NCBI GenBank assembly: GCA_913060665.1
Contig: CAJXUY010000013.1
Location: 1 to 64,000, forward strand
From: an uncultured Oleiphilaceae bacterium
Lineage (GTDB): Bacteria > Pseudomonadota > Gammaproteobacteria > Pseudomonadales > Oleiphilaceae
Direction: 5' to 3'
DNA: 64,000 nt
Shown here: piece after piece, positions 37,835-47,270 of the stretch
Position numbering within the stretch: position 1 is the first letter of the stretch
How the letters are laid out: each line of letters begins with the position of its first letter
The notes under the pieces: generated by a model
The model's database searches: none
Told to the model about the DNA's origin: nothing
The model's input: the letters and a program-made list of their open reading frames with translations, nothing else
Translations under genes and position numbers: made by a program

Positions 37835-37854
37835 AAGCGGTTTCCAAGCGAAAT

Positions 37855-38478
37855 CTATCGTGCACTTTGAGCCTGATACCAGGCTAGCTGAATAAGGCGA
37901 TATTTATGTAGTTGCTGGTCAATTTTAGCAACCACCTGATCCTGAGTTTCACAGATATACTTTCGAACTAAACCACCATCTGCAAAAATTTCTACTGACC
38001 AGCGAGTGCTATCTGCATCAAACCGGCCATGCACAATATCGACAGTAATATTCTGAGACTGATTCGCACTCCCTACATCGATTTTGCTATAGGCATGGGT
38101 TTCATAAAACCCTTTTCGCAATACGCTCTCATCGCCTTTAATATGACCGTCGCTAAATCCTGGCGTGAGTTTAAGCTCAGGATACCGTTTGAATAAATAA
38201 ACCAACACCCAACCCAACGACTCAATATAAGGAACCTGTTCGTCCTTATAATCGGTTACCACTATCGACTCTGGCAAGCGTGGCTTAACCGTCTCGTGAC
38301 TGATATTTGAGGTCGCTATACTTAATGAAACGACATCCGCTACCTGTTTCCGCTTACTCTGGTGACGCGCCCTCTTAAGATATCCAACATGTCCCGCTAT
38401 CAATCTAACTTTTTCGTTTTCAAACCCGTTACGAAAAACCTTGTGATGTAATCTTCTTATTTGTCTGTCACTCATCAT
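37855..38478 (-). CDS. uncharacterised 207-residue protein
   Basis: No family is recognised. The protein is soluble: a basic N-terminus (DRQIRRLHHKVFRNGF), a middle with VPYIESLGWVLVYLFKRYPEL, and a C-terminus of beta-rich and helical character. There is no signal peptide. The open frame starts at 38502, but GGAGG five bases upstream of ATG 38478 (with a second ATG next to it at 38475) gives the likely start. It is transcribed alone, away from the PAS sensor gene. Confidence 0.65.
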   Translation of the reverse strand: MMSDRQIRRLHHKVFRNGFENEKVRLIAGHVGYLKRARHQSKRKQVADVVSLSIATSNISHETVKPRLPESIVVTDYKDEQVPYIESLGWVLVYLFKRYPELKLTPGFSDGHIKGDESVLRKGFYETHAYSKIDVGSANQSQNITVDIVHGRFDADSTRWSVEIFADGGLVRKYICETQDQVVAKIDQQLHKYRLIQLAWYQAQSAR

Positions 38479-38618
38479 GAGTACCTCCATAGTGGTTAAC
38501 ATCCTGATAATTCTGACCAGTGATACAGTTCACATCTTTATAATTATATTTTTTGTCATTTCTCTCAATTATCAGAAACCACCATGCCTATAGGTACAAT
38601 CCACATTGAGCTTAATGC

Positions 38619-38660
38619 CACCACCTAATAAGTAAGCACACACTTACTTATTAGGTGGTG
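38619..38660. repeat. 18-bp perfect inverted repeat
   Basis: CACCACCTAATAAGTAAG (38619-38636) and its exact reverse complement (38643-38660) surround the 6-base centre CACACA. No T-run follows, so it is not a classical terminator. The inner part AAGTAAGCAC also occurs in the palindrome at 1421-1434, which hints at a shared binding protein. It could also be a miniature element. Confidence 0.6.
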
Positions 38661-38965
38661 CTATATCGAACGATTAAAACTATATCGTCAATAAAACACA
38701 GAAAAGATGCGGTAAAGATATTAAACAACTCAATGAGCAAGCGGCTCATATAGTGGTGAAATTTACTCTTAAAGGAGTGATGAAGAACTTAATTTGAACA
38801 CTAAATCGTTAAAAGCAATGGTTCTTCGTGTTAATAGATCTCTCTCATTTATTGAAAAAATCTATTTTATTTTTTCAGCATAAGTACTTTCATATACGGC
38901 TCTATAAAACACTCAAAAAGGGCGTCATTTAGAAGATATTGATCTATAAAAACAAAAATGTCGAC

Positions 38966-39096
38966 CGGCAAAACAAATTTGCCGACCTATACTTCAACTA
39001 TGGAGCAGGTGGTAGCAAATGCCCTTTAGGATACGAGGGCAGTGATCACCTAAAATGGACTGTCAAAGGGTCTCACCCCTTTGCCTCGGATTAGGC
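38966..39096 (+). promoter_or_regulatory. structured leader upstream of the PAS sensor gene
   Basis: Four hairpins lie in a row: CGGCAAA/TTTGCCG (38966-38984); AGGTG...TGCCCT/AGGGCA...CACCT (39007-39051, two nested stems); CAAAGGG/CCCTTTG (39064-39083); and GCCT/AGGC (39083-39096). The AGG in the last 3' arm is the only Shine-Dalgarno-like sequence before the GTG/ATG start, so that hairpin could hide it. This is the layout of a translation-controlling leader. I see no match to the GEMM cyclic-di-GMP or other riboswitch consensus. Confidence 0.4.
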
Positions 39097-39100
39097 TAAA

Positions 39101-40984
39101 GTGATGATTTCAATAAAAAAGGATTCCAACACCTCGATTATACTCTCCGGTGTTATATGGGCACTGGCGTCGACTGCTGTATTCTGGTGTTTTAGTGCGC
39201 TATTTGATGCATGGTTTTTTACGCCAGCCCCCATCTTGAACCATCTATTATCACCCAGTGCCGATAGTCTCTTGACCCTAGCGTTATTTGCTGTGTTTGC
39301 CTTGGTATTAAGCTTTGCTCTTCATGGTCAGCTATTTCGCTCCACTCACTACTACAAAAACCTACTGGAAGAGCAGCAAAGGCTCAATACCCTGATCAAA
39401 AAATCAGTGGATATCACGCTAATTATCAATGAAAAAGGCATATGTAACTATATAAGCCCCTCTATCAATGACGTACTGGGTTACACCCCAGAAGAAATCA
39501 CAGGAAAAACGCTCAACACAATACTTAACCCCACCCTCATTAACCGCACAGAAAAAATATTTAACAATGCGGTTAAAGAGCAAGCCGTAGCCCTACCCGT
39601 TTCACTGCAACTGGTCGATAAATGGAATAGGAATCACCACTTAGAAGGGACTATCGCCAACATGCTCAAAGTGCCTTCTATTGAGGGGCTTATTATCAAC
39701 CTGAGAGACCTCACTGCACAGGTCAATGCCGAAATAGCCCGAGACCAAATGCAAACCAAATATAAAAACCTTTTCTTCAAAAATGAAATCGCAATTTGGG
39801 AAGAAGATTATTCCCGTGTCTATCGTGAGCTGAAAAAGCTCAAAAAAATGGGTATTGATAATATTTCTGAGTACCTTAAGCGTAATGAAGAACAAACAAT
39901 TCGCCTAGCCTCTATGGTGCAAATTAACGAAATTAACCAAGCCACGCTGTTACTATTTAATGCCAGCTCTAGTAAAGACTTTATCAGCCATATTAGTGAA
40001 ATCACTAACGAACAGTCACTCGACTTATTCAAAGCACAGCTCGAAGCGATCTGGAATGAAGAAAAGCTATTTCAAACCGACGCTAGTTATCAAACACTCG
40101 ATGGTAATGAGGTTCATGTCCATCTATATATGCCCATTCCGGAAGATGAGGAAGACTACCGCCATATACCCATTAGCCGTCAAAATATCACCGGTCGAAA
40201 AAATGCCGAGCAGGCTCTGAAAAGAAGTCAACACCAACTTGCCGAGGCTCAGCGCCTAGCAAAATTAGGCAGTTGGGAATGGAGTGTAGCTGACCAAAAC
40301 GTCATCTGCTCAAAAGAAGCTTATCGAATTTTAGGTTACGAAATGCCGCCCCTCAAAATACATCGTGATGAGTTTATCGGACGGGTTCACCCAGAAGACA
40401 GAATACGACTAAAAGAAGCCATCAACAATGCGATCGAACATGTAGGTACAATTGATTTGGATTACCGTGTACTCACCCCAGATGGTCGTTGCCATATTGT
40501 TAATGCTATTGCTGAAGCCATATTCGAAACCAATGGTCACGTTAGCCACATGGTCGGCACACTACAAGACGTCACTAAGCAGCGGCAGAATGAAGAGCGT
40601 ATGATCCTCACCAACCGAATATTTGAGCATACTCATGAAGGCATATTTATTACCGACCAGCACTCAAACATCATTACCGTAAACCAGGCCTTCACAGCCA
40701 TTACCGGATACACGCTCGATGAAGCCTACGGTCAAACACCTCAAATTCTACAGTCAGGAAAGCACACTAACCAGTTCTATCAAGCCATGTGGGCAGAGAT
40801 AAGAGAGAAAGGTTGCTGGCAAGGAGAGGTGTGTAACAAGGCGAAAGACGGAAAAATCTACTCTGAATGGCTAATGGTCAATGAAGTAAAGGACCAGCAA
40901 GCAAACACCATTAACTATATCGGTACCTTCTCTGACATCAACCAAGTGAAAGAGGGTTCACAAATAACCCTGCGCAGCTTGTAA
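39101..40984 (+). CDS. membrane-anchored multi-PAS protein without output domain
   Basis: The protein (627 aa) has two N-terminal helices (~residues 12-35 and 55-75) and then about four PAS/PAC units: SVDITLIINEKGICNYISP (~105), a divergent one (~225-370), GSWEWSVADQNVICS (~390) and IFEHTHEGIFITDQHSNIITVNQAF (~515). It ends twelve residues after the last PAC (IGTFSDINQ). At that point GGDEF, EAL or kinase domains normally begin, so the protein looks truncated. Directly after its stop comes a stub of another gene. It may be a decayed gene or a signalling adaptor. The start is GTG 39101 or ATG 39104. Confidence 0.8.
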   Translation: MMISIKKDSNTSIILSGVIWALASTAVFWCFSALFDAWFFTPAPILNHLLSPSADSLLTLALFAVFALVLSFALHGQLFRSTHYYKNLLEEQQRLNTLIKKSVDITLIINEKGICNYISPSINDVLGYTPEEITGKTLNTILNPTLINRTEKIFNNAVKEQAVALPVSLQLVDKWNRNHHLEGTIANMLKVPSIEGLIINLRDLTAQVNAEIARDQMQTKYKNLFFKNEIAIWEEDYSRVYRELKKLKKMGIDNISEYLKRNEEQTIRLASMVQINEINQATLLLFNASSSKDFISHISEITNEQSLDLFKAQLEAIWNEEKLFQTDASYQTLDGNEVHVHLYMPIPEDEEDYRHIPISRQNITGRKNAEQALKRSQHQLAEAQRLAKLGSWEWSVADQNVICSKEAYRILGYEMPPLKIHRDEFIGRVHPEDRIRLKEAINNAIEHVGTIDLDYRVLTPDGRCHIVNAIAEAIFETNGHVSHMVGTLQDVTKQRQNEERMILTNRIFEHTHEGIFITDQHSNIITVNQAFTAITGYTLDEAYGQTPQILQSGKHTNQFYQAMWAEIREKGCWQGEVCNKAKDGKIYSEWLMVNEVKDQQANTINYIGTFSDINQVKEGSQITLRSL

Positions 40985-40991
40985 AAAGGTC

Positions 40992-41072
40992 ATGATTACT
41001 AAAGCAGGTGACGCCGACGTACTAAAAGTAGAAGAGTTCCCTGCACCATCACAACAAAAAAACCATAAGTAG
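40992..41072 (+). pseudogene. N-terminal stub of an MDR (quinone oxidoreductase-like) enzyme
   Basis: A 26-codon frame starts MITKAGDADVLKVEEFPAP, the typical opening of medium-chain dehydrogenases of the quinone-oxidoreductase type, and then stops after QQKNHK. The frame continues upstream as KKV before meeting the end of the PAS gene. Nothing of the remaining ~300 residues is present. It reads as a deletion remnant; the identification rests on a short stretch. Confidence 0.4.
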
Positions 41073-41187
41073 CGATTGAGACGTTAGAACCTATCTACGC
41101 GTCCAGATGCGCCCATCTATAGCAGACAAACCCACCACAATTAACGTCATTCCCATTTTTACGGTCACCCCTGACACCTAGGTAAAC

Positions 41188-41212
41188 TACCTATACCCAC
41201 TTTGTATAGGTA
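41188..41212. promoter_or_regulatory. operator-like inverted repeat before the first RND operon
   Basis: TACCTATAC (41188-41196) and GTATAGGTA (41204-41212) form a perfect 9-bp dyad with a 7-base spacer, 76 bases before the adaptor gene. This form suits a dimeric repressor of the TetR or similar class; no regulator gene is adjacent. Confidence 0.45.
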
Positions 41213-41287
41213 ATAATAAAATACCGTGCCAATCGTCTATTCAGACACTAAGATAGGACGACTAAACCAAGAACTGGACTTAAAATT

Positions 41288-42652
41288 ATGCCTGTCAAAC
41301 TACTAAACCGCCGCTATATGTTTATTATTATTGCTGCACTAGGCATTCTTACTGCCATTATCATTGTTAAATCTCGCCCTGCCATGCAGCACCAACCCGA
41401 AAACAAAGCCGCGACTGAGGCAACCACCATCAACGTTAACCAATACAATGTCAGGCCTACAATTAAAGGGTTTGGCGAAGTTGAGCCTGATGTCCTTCTA
41501 GATGCCAAGTCTGAAATTTCAGGTAAGATTGTGTATGTTCACCCTCAACTCAGAATGGGAAATATCCTACCAAAAGATACGGTCGTCATTCGAATCGAAG
41601 ATAATGATTATCAGCTAGCGCTTAAGCAGGCGGAGGCCGACCTAGCCGTCAGTAGGGCCAACTTAAAAGAGATGGAGCTGAACCTGAAAGATACTAAAGT
41701 TGATCTTAAACTCGCTAAAGACAAACTCGCCATCGCCACCAAAGACCTGAGCCGTAATGAACAACTACTCAAAAAAGGGTCCATTTCTCAAACGGCTATG
41801 GGCGCACAACAAACCGTAGTATTACAATTAAAACAAGAAGTTCAAAGTCTAACCAATCAACTCGAAACTCTACCTGCACAATTAGAGGTTCAAGCAGCAA
41901 AAATCATTATTTCACAGGCGTCTGTCGAGACTCAGCAACGCAACGTTGAACGAGCCGTTATTAAACTACCCTTTAATACACGCATTACAGAGCTCTCCGT
42001 TGAAGAAAATCAGTTCGTGAGTCAGGGCGCTTCATTGTTTTCTGCTCAAACCATTAACAAAGTGCTGATTAACGCTCAGTTTCCGTTAGAGCAGTTTCGC
42101 ATTTTGGCCAGAGGATTCAAACATAACCAAGCGCTGCTAGAAGAAGCATTCAAAAATGGAAACTCCAACGAACTATTCTCAAGCTTAGGGCTATCTGCAA
42201 AAGTAAAGCTGGCTGGTGACGAACTTGCCTTATGGGATGCAAAAGTAGAGCGTATTAGCGGTAACCTCGACCCTGCATCACGTACGCTGGGAGTTATTGT
42301 CAGCGTAGACAATCCGTACAGTAACATTCAACCAGGGGTGAAGCCTCCTTTAATGCAGGGGATGTACACCGAAGTTATTCTACTTGGAAATTCAAAAAAA
42401 TACTTTGTAGTGCCAAGGGACGCACTGCATGAAAAACAGCTTTTTTTGGTTAATAAGAACAGTCAGTTAAAAAGGATCGATATTAAATCCGAAGCCCAAG
42501 GCAGTATGTTATTAATTGAAAACGGGCTCTCCGTAGGCGATAAAGTCATCACATCAGACCTATTCCCCGCGGTTACCGGCATGTCGCTCCAAGCGGTTCC
42601 CGACGCTATCAGGCAACAGCAAATTGTTGACTGGCTGGAGGCTCACCAATGA
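41288..42652 (+). CDS. RND efflux periplasmic adaptor (membrane fusion protein)
   Basis: The protein (454 aa) has one N-terminal anchor (MFIIIAALGILTAIIIV), a split biotinyl-lipoyl domain (GFGEVEPDVLLDAKSEISGKIVYV and RAVIKLPFNTRITELSVEENQFV), a long coiled-coil hairpin between them (~residues 115-220) and beta-barrel/MP domains after. It links an RND pump to an outer-membrane channel. Its stop overlaps the pump gene by four bases (ATGA). No outer-membrane channel gene is in this operon, so it must use one from elsewhere, perhaps the one at 50.7 kb. Confidence 0.93.
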   Translation: MPVKLLNRRYMFIIIAALGILTAIIIVKSRPAMQHQPENKAATEATTINVNQYNVRPTIKGFGEVEPDVLLDAKSEISGKIVYVHPQLRMGNILPKDTVVIRIEDNDYQLALKQAEADLAVSRANLKEMELNLKDTKVDLKLAKDKLAIATKDLSRNEQLLKKGSISQTAMGAQQTVVLQLKQEVQSLTNQLETLPAQLEVQAAKIIISQASVETQQRNVERAVIKLPFNTRITELSVEENQFVSQGASLFSAQTINKVLINAQFPLEQFRILARGFKHNQALLEEAFKNGNSNELFSSLGLSAKVKLAGDELALWDAKVERISGNLDPASRTLGVIVSVDNPYSNIQPGVKPPLMQGMYTEVILLGNSKKYFVVPRDALHEKQLFLVNKNSQLKRIDIKSEAQGSMLLIENGLSVGDKVITSDLFPAVTGMSLQAVPDAIRQQQIVDWLEAHQ

Positions 42653-45600
42653 TACGCTTTTTCACCGTTCACCCAACGGCATCAAACCTCATTATGGGGT
42701 TATTCATTCTGGCCGGAGTACTCACGCTACCCGAGATTAAACGTGAGACCTTTCCTGAAGTTAACTCCTTTGAAATTGAAGTGAATGTCCCCTACCCTGG
42801 TGCATCTCCAACGGATGTTGAGCAAGCGATCTGTAAGCCTCTTGAAGATGCCTTGGACGGCATCAGTTTCACTGAAGAGAAACGCTGCCAAGCACGTGAC
42901 TCTGTCGGTCTGATGACAGTCAAAATGCTCGAGGAAGGTAACTTTAGCGATTTTAAGGATGATATAAAAAGTGCCGTTGATGGTATTGATAACTTTCCTG
43001 AAACAGCTGAAACCGCGGTTGTAACTGAATTAGGGAAAACACAAGATGTCATCACGGTAGCCATTGTCGCCGACATGCCTCGCCCCGAGCTGAAAAACCT
43101 GGCGGAGGACATCAAGCAACGAATGTTAAGGGAGAGCATCGTTCCTCTAGTTGATATAGAAGGTTTCTCTACCCGCCAGTTTAAAATACAGGTATCACAG
43201 GAAAACCTGAGACAGTATGGACTCAGTCTACAAGATATCGCCGACTTGGTCACCAAACAAAATATTGACCTTCCAGCAGGCGACCTCACGACTCTAGATC
43301 GAGACTATCAAATTCGGTTTAGTGACGAAAAACGTTCCATAGACGAACTCAAACAACTAATGGTGATAGAGGGCGGCCAGCGCAACGAAGTTCGACTCGC
43401 TGATATCGCCACCATTACCGACGGGTTCGATAATGAAGAAGATAAAGTGACCTTTAATGGAAAGCCGGCAGCATTTTTAAAAATCAGCAAAAATACCCGC
43501 GATGATAGCTTGAAGATATTAGCTTCAGCAGAGCAATTTATTGAGGAAGAGCGAAAGCGGTTACCCGAGCAAGTTGAGTTTCATCTCACGCAAGATTTCA
43601 CCAGTATCATTAATGACCGTATCGAAATGCTCTCGACCAATGCGTGGCAGGGATTGATTTTAGTATTTGTCGTCATGTGGCTATTTTTTGGCACCCGCTA
43701 CGCATTCTGGGTGGTGATGGGGTTACCCGTTTCGTTTCTGGCAGCTGCGTTTTTACTGGGTAATATTGGTGTCAGCATCAATATGCTTTCGATGGTCGCA
43801 TTGCTGCTCGCTCTAGGTATACTAATGGATGATGCCATTGTGATTAGTGAAAGCATTGGTAGCCAAATCAGGCATGGCAAGAAACCGATTGCAGCCGCTA
43901 TAGACGGCACTAAATTGGTTGCTAAAGGTGTATTTTCATCCTTCCTGACCACTCTCTGTATTTTTTCAGGATTACTCTTTCTAAAAGGCGATATAGGCCA
44001 AGTGTTAGTGGTCATTCCTACTGTGCTGATTGCAGTTATTTCTGTATCACTGCTAGAAGCTTTTTTCATTCTGCCCCATCACTTGCAACACTCTCTAGCC
44101 CATCAATATAAGGCAAACAAAGCAGGCAGCTGGGAGACCCGCTTTAGAGAACGCTTTGACCAAGGGTTTGACCGAGCCCGAAAATTAATCGACCGCTGGG
44201 TCTCAAGACTAATCAACTATCGCTATGCATTTATCGGCAGCGTAGTGGCCGTGCTCGTGGTTTCAATAAGTTTTCTTGTTTCAGGCATTATAAAGTTCTC
44301 ACCCTTCCCTAATGTTGAAGGGAATGTGATCCAAGCTAGAATACTGATGCCTACCGGAACCTCTCTCAGTCGAACCGAAGAAGTAGTGAAACATTACACC
44401 GAAACACTTGAGGTCACCAATGAGCACTTTTCTAAAGGCGATAAGCCCGCGGTTGAAGCCGTCACGGTTAAATTTAATACCCATGCCGATGCATTTGAAG
44501 CTGGCCCGCACTTAGCAACAATCAGTATCGATATGCTCACTGCAGAAGAACGAGATTTTTCACTCAATGCCTTTATGGATGACTGGCGAGCAGAGGCAGG
44601 TAGCGTGCCTGATGCCTGGAGTATCACTCTGAAAGAACCCAGTATTGGACCCAGCGGACGAGCAATTTTTATTCGATTGCAAGGCGAAGACTTGGATGAG
44701 CTATCCATGGCCAGCCACGAGCTACAACAGTGGCTTTCTGGATACCCCGGTGTCAATAATTTGATGGACGACTTACGACCGGGAAAACCAGAATTCACAT
44801 TGCATTTAAAGGCGGGAGCATTTGCCCTTGGGGTAGATGCTCAGTCTGTAGCCTCTCAATTAAGAGCCGCCTACCAAGGTGCAAAAGTTATTGAGTCCAG
44901 TATTGGGCTTGAGACCTACGAGGTCAGTGTGATGCTCGATGATGCGTCAAAAGATGAACTGGCCGACTTTGATTCGTTCCCCATTATTCATCCTGTATCT
45001 GGTGCCGTTATCCCGTTATCTCATGTTGCAGACATCTCACCTACTCGCAGCTTCTCACGCATTCATCGCGTAGACAATCAAAGAACAGTCACCGTTTATG
45101 GTGATATCGACAACGAGAAAAACAACACAGGTGAGGTGATTGGGGACCTTAAGAAAAATAAACTGTCAGAACTAGAAACACAATTTCCAAATACGCGCAT
45201 TAGCTTCCAAGGCGAGGTAAAAGAAGGCGCCGAAACACAAGGTTCAATGAAAACAGCCTTTATTTTAGGGTTAGCCGGTGTATTTATTCTGCTTAGTTTT
45301 CAATTCAGGTCGTATGCCGAACCCTTGGTGGTGATGCTAAATATTCCCCTAGCATTTATTGGTGTGGTGTGGGGACACTGGTTAATGGGTCTTGATATCA
45401 CCATGCCGTCGCTACTGGGGTTTGTCTCGTTAGCAGGCATAGTCGTTAATGATTCAATTCTGCTGGTTGAGTTTGTCAAACGACATGTATCAGAAGGTAT
45501 GAGTGTTCACGACGCTGCAGCCAGAGCCAGCCATGACCGGTTCAGAGCAGTGTTACTTACTTCACTCACTACTATTGCAGGTATGACGCCACTGCTATTC

Positions 45601-45756
45601 GAAACGAGCTTACAGGCACAGATACTCATCCCATTAGCCACCAGCATTGTATTCGGTATTGCCAGCTCAACGCTGTTAGTGCTTTTTGTGGTGCCCTGCT
45701 TCTATAGCATTCTTGAAGATTTTGGATTGGCAAAGGCCAAAAAAGTTGAGCATTAG
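42649..45756 (+). CDS. RND efflux permease (HAE1-like)
   Basis: The protein (1035 aa) is a proton-driven inner-membrane pump with twelve helices and two large periplasmic loops. It begins FFTVHPTASNLIMGLFILAG and has the porter region PYPGASPTDVEQAI. The proton-relay acidic pair lies in helix 4 (LLALGILMDDAIVISE, ~residue 388), and the equivalent in the second half is GIVVNDSILLVEFVKRH. It is of the group whose first loop binds hydrophobic compounds; the substrate is unknown. It ends tail-to-tail with the Hsp70-like gene, overlapping by four bases. Confidence 0.94.
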   Translation: MIRFFTVHPTASNLIMGLFILAGVLTLPEIKRETFPEVNSFEIEVNVPYPGASPTDVEQAICKPLEDALDGISFTEEKRCQARDSVGLMTVKMLEEGNFSDFKDDIKSAVDGIDNFPETAETAVVTELGKTQDVITVAIVADMPRPELKNLAEDIKQRMLRESIVPLVDIEGFSTRQFKIQVSQENLRQYGLSLQDIADLVTKQNIDLPAGDLTTLDRDYQIRFSDEKRSIDELKQLMVIEGGQRNEVRLADIATITDGFDNEEDKVTFNGKPAAFLKISKNTRDDSLKILASAEQFIEEERKRLPEQVEFHLTQDFTSIINDRIEMLSTNAWQGLILVFVVMWLFFGTRYAFWVVMGLPVSFLAAAFLLGNIGVSINMLSMVALLLALGILMDDAIVISESIGSQIRHGKKPIAAAIDGTKLVAKGVFSSFLTTLCIFSGLLFLKGDIGQVLVVIPTVLIAVISVSLLEAFFILPHHLQHSLAHQYKANKAGSWETRFRERFDQGFDRARKLIDRWVSRLINYRYAFIGSVVAVLVVSISFLVSGIIKFSPFPNVEGNVIQARILMPTGTSLSRTEEVVKHYTETLEVTNEHFSKGDKPAVEAVTVKFNTHADAFEAGPHLATISIDMLTAEERDFSLNAFMDDWRAEAGSVPDAWSITLKEPSIGPSGRAIFIRLQGEDLDELSMASHELQQWLSGYPGVNNLMDDLRPGKPEFTLHLKAGAFALGVDAQSVASQLRAAYQGAKVIESSIGLETYEVSVMLDDASKDELADFDSFPIIHPVSGAVIPLSHVADISPTRSFSRIHRVDNQRTVTVYGDIDNEKNNTGEVIGDLKKNKLSELETQFPNTRISFQGEVKEGAETQGSMKTAFILGLAGVFILLSFQFRSYAEPLVVMLNIPLAFIGVVWGHWLMGLDITMPSLLGFVSLAGIVVNDSILLVEFVKRHVSEGMSVHDAAARASHDRFRAVLLTSLTTIAGMTPLLFETSLQAQILIPLATSIVFGIASSTLLVLFVVPCFYSILEDFGLAKAKKVEH

Positions 45757-47117
45757 CTAAACAACTTCTCTGCCCACTTGGTTAAACCAGCCGCCACACT
45801 GCCAAAATGATCCCCGTCCATAATGGGGATCTCACCTAACTGCTGCTGAATAGCATCTCGAATCACCGGTGACTTTGCCGTCCCACCCGTCACATAAACC
45901 AAATCAGGAGTGCATTGCGCTTGTGCGACCGCCTCTTTCATTAGCGCAGATATTCTATTGAGAGGCCCCTGGATCGCATCGGCAAACAGGTCTCTTGTTA
46001 CCGGCTGATATAACCCGGGCGCGATAAACCCTAATGCCTGAGTTATCTCAACCGCATCAGACAAGGCAATTTTACTTTGTTCACCACAACGTACTAATTG
46101 ATGGTTGGTTTTATGTTGCTGCAAATCAAGCAGACGTTTAACTAATTCGGTACTGCTGGCATCACGACAAAGCTGTTCGAGCAATTCAACATTCGCGCGA
46201 CTACTAAACTCCATCTGAGCATTTACATCATTAGTACGAACCGCGTTCCAGTATGGCTCACTAGGCATCGCCAACCCGCTCTTTAATGTACTGTCTAAAC
46301 CTAATAGCGGCATAAAGGCTTTGTAGCTCAGGTTGATATCCAGATCATTACCACCCACGCGTTGTCCACTATGGCCTAAAAAATCATCTTCACGGCTGGC
46401 TTTAGTTCGCCGTGATGGCCCCATACGTACCATGGAGCAATCGGTCGTACCGCCACCAATATCAACCACCAATACAATTTTCTCTTGCTGCAAGCTTGTC
46501 TCAAAATCAATACCTGCCGCCAGGGGCTCATATAAAAACTCAACCTCTTGATAGCCTGCCCGTTGAGCCGCAGTAGTTAATATTTCGATGGCCTGGCGAT
46601 TACTCTTTTCGCCGCCACTGCCTTGAAAGTTAACAGGGCGACCAATAACTGTTTGAGTGATGGATTGCTGCAGAGACATTTCGGCTTGCCGTTTAATCGA
46701 CTGCATCATAGCGGTCACAATATCTTCAAAAAAAGCCACTTGCTCTTGTCGTAAACCACTCACACCTAGAAATGACTTAGGAGACTTTACAAAATACCCT
46801 TCTTCAGGGAAGTCGATATAGTTTTCAATTGCGTCCTCTCCGACAAACAGAATATTTTCTTGTTCGCCAATATTAAGGTTTCGCCTTATTAGGGATGCTC
46901 TCTGAATAGCAGCAGATCGTTGCTGTATATACGTCTCTCGACAGCTATTTGATTCAATATTATGGGCAACCGATTCGCAGATCAGCCCGCGGTCTGCCGC
47001 GTAGAGTGTTGAAGGTGAAAAACACTGCCCACCCCATAGCGGCAACAGCTTAACGCTACCTTCATTTATAACGCCCACTGCACAATTTGAACTACCGTAA
47101 TCAAAACCCGAAAACAT
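45753..47117 (-). CDS. yegD: YegD-like Hsp70 family protein
   Basis: The protein (454 aa) has only the actin-like ATPase part of Hsp70, as in E. coli YegD: FSGFDYGSSNCAVGVI (phosphate 1), VFLYEPLAAG-like VEFLYEPLAAGIDFE, VVDIGGGTTDCSMVRMG (phosphate 2) and VYVTGGTAKSPVIRDA (adenosine motif). The substrate-binding domain of DnaK is missing, as usual in this subfamily. The role is unclear, perhaps a specialised chaperone. It lies alone on the minus strand between the RND pump and the GlpD-like gene. Confidence 0.9.
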   Translation of the reverse strand: MFSGFDYGSSNCAVGVINEGSVKLLPLWGGQCFSPSTLYAADRGLICESVAHNIESNSCRETYIQQRSAAIQRASLIRRNLNIGEQENILFVGEDAIENYIDFPEEGYFVKSPKSFLGVSGLRQEQVAFFEDIVTAMMQSIKRQAEMSLQQSITQTVIGRPVNFQGSGGEKSNRQAIEILTTAAQRAGYQEVEFLYEPLAAGIDFETSLQQEKIVLVVDIGGGTTDCSMVRMGPSRRTKASREDDFLGHSGQRVGGNDLDINLSYKAFMPLLGLDSTLKSGLAMPSEPYWNAVRTNDVNAQMEFSSRANVELLEQLCRDASSTELVKRLLDLQQHKTNHQLVRCGEQSKIALSDAVEITQALGFIAPGLYQPVTRDLFADAIQGPLNRISALMKEAVAQAQCTPDLVYVTGGTAKSPVIRDAIQQQLGEIPIMDGDHFGSVAAGLTKWAEKLFS

Positions 47118-47270
47118 GACGTTTGCTCATATCACCTAAAATAAAAGGGTGCGCAAATTATCATACTTCAGAAACGATGCAAAGGGGGACTGCGGAGAAG
47201 CCCTAACCCTATTTATCTCCTAGACTTCGTGAAAGGTAGTATTTTCAAACAGTAACAGAGGCATAAACAA

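Larger units (their letters stand above)
38479..39100. other. 622-base gap between a hypothetical gene and a PAS sensor gene
   Basis: No gene is seen. The region holds an 18-bp inverted repeat (38619-38660), AT-rich DNA in the middle, and at its right end a run of hairpins just before the PAS gene (38966-39096). Each is listed separately. Confidence 0.6.

Noticed and set aside
38941-39100. GEMM-type cyclic-di-GMP riboswitch before the PAS gene
   Set aside because: The GGCAAA stretch looked suggestive, but the conserved GACGCAAAGCC and GGTAGC-type core of the GEMM class is absent; only an unclassified structured leader can be claimed.
42792-43289. Long antisense frame of 165 codons in the RND pump gene
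   Set aside because: Ser/Leu/Arg-rich shadow of the porter domain, without ribosome site or motif.
44394-44798. Antisense frame of 134 codons in the same pump gene
   Set aside because: Shadow frame over a conserved gene; no independent support.
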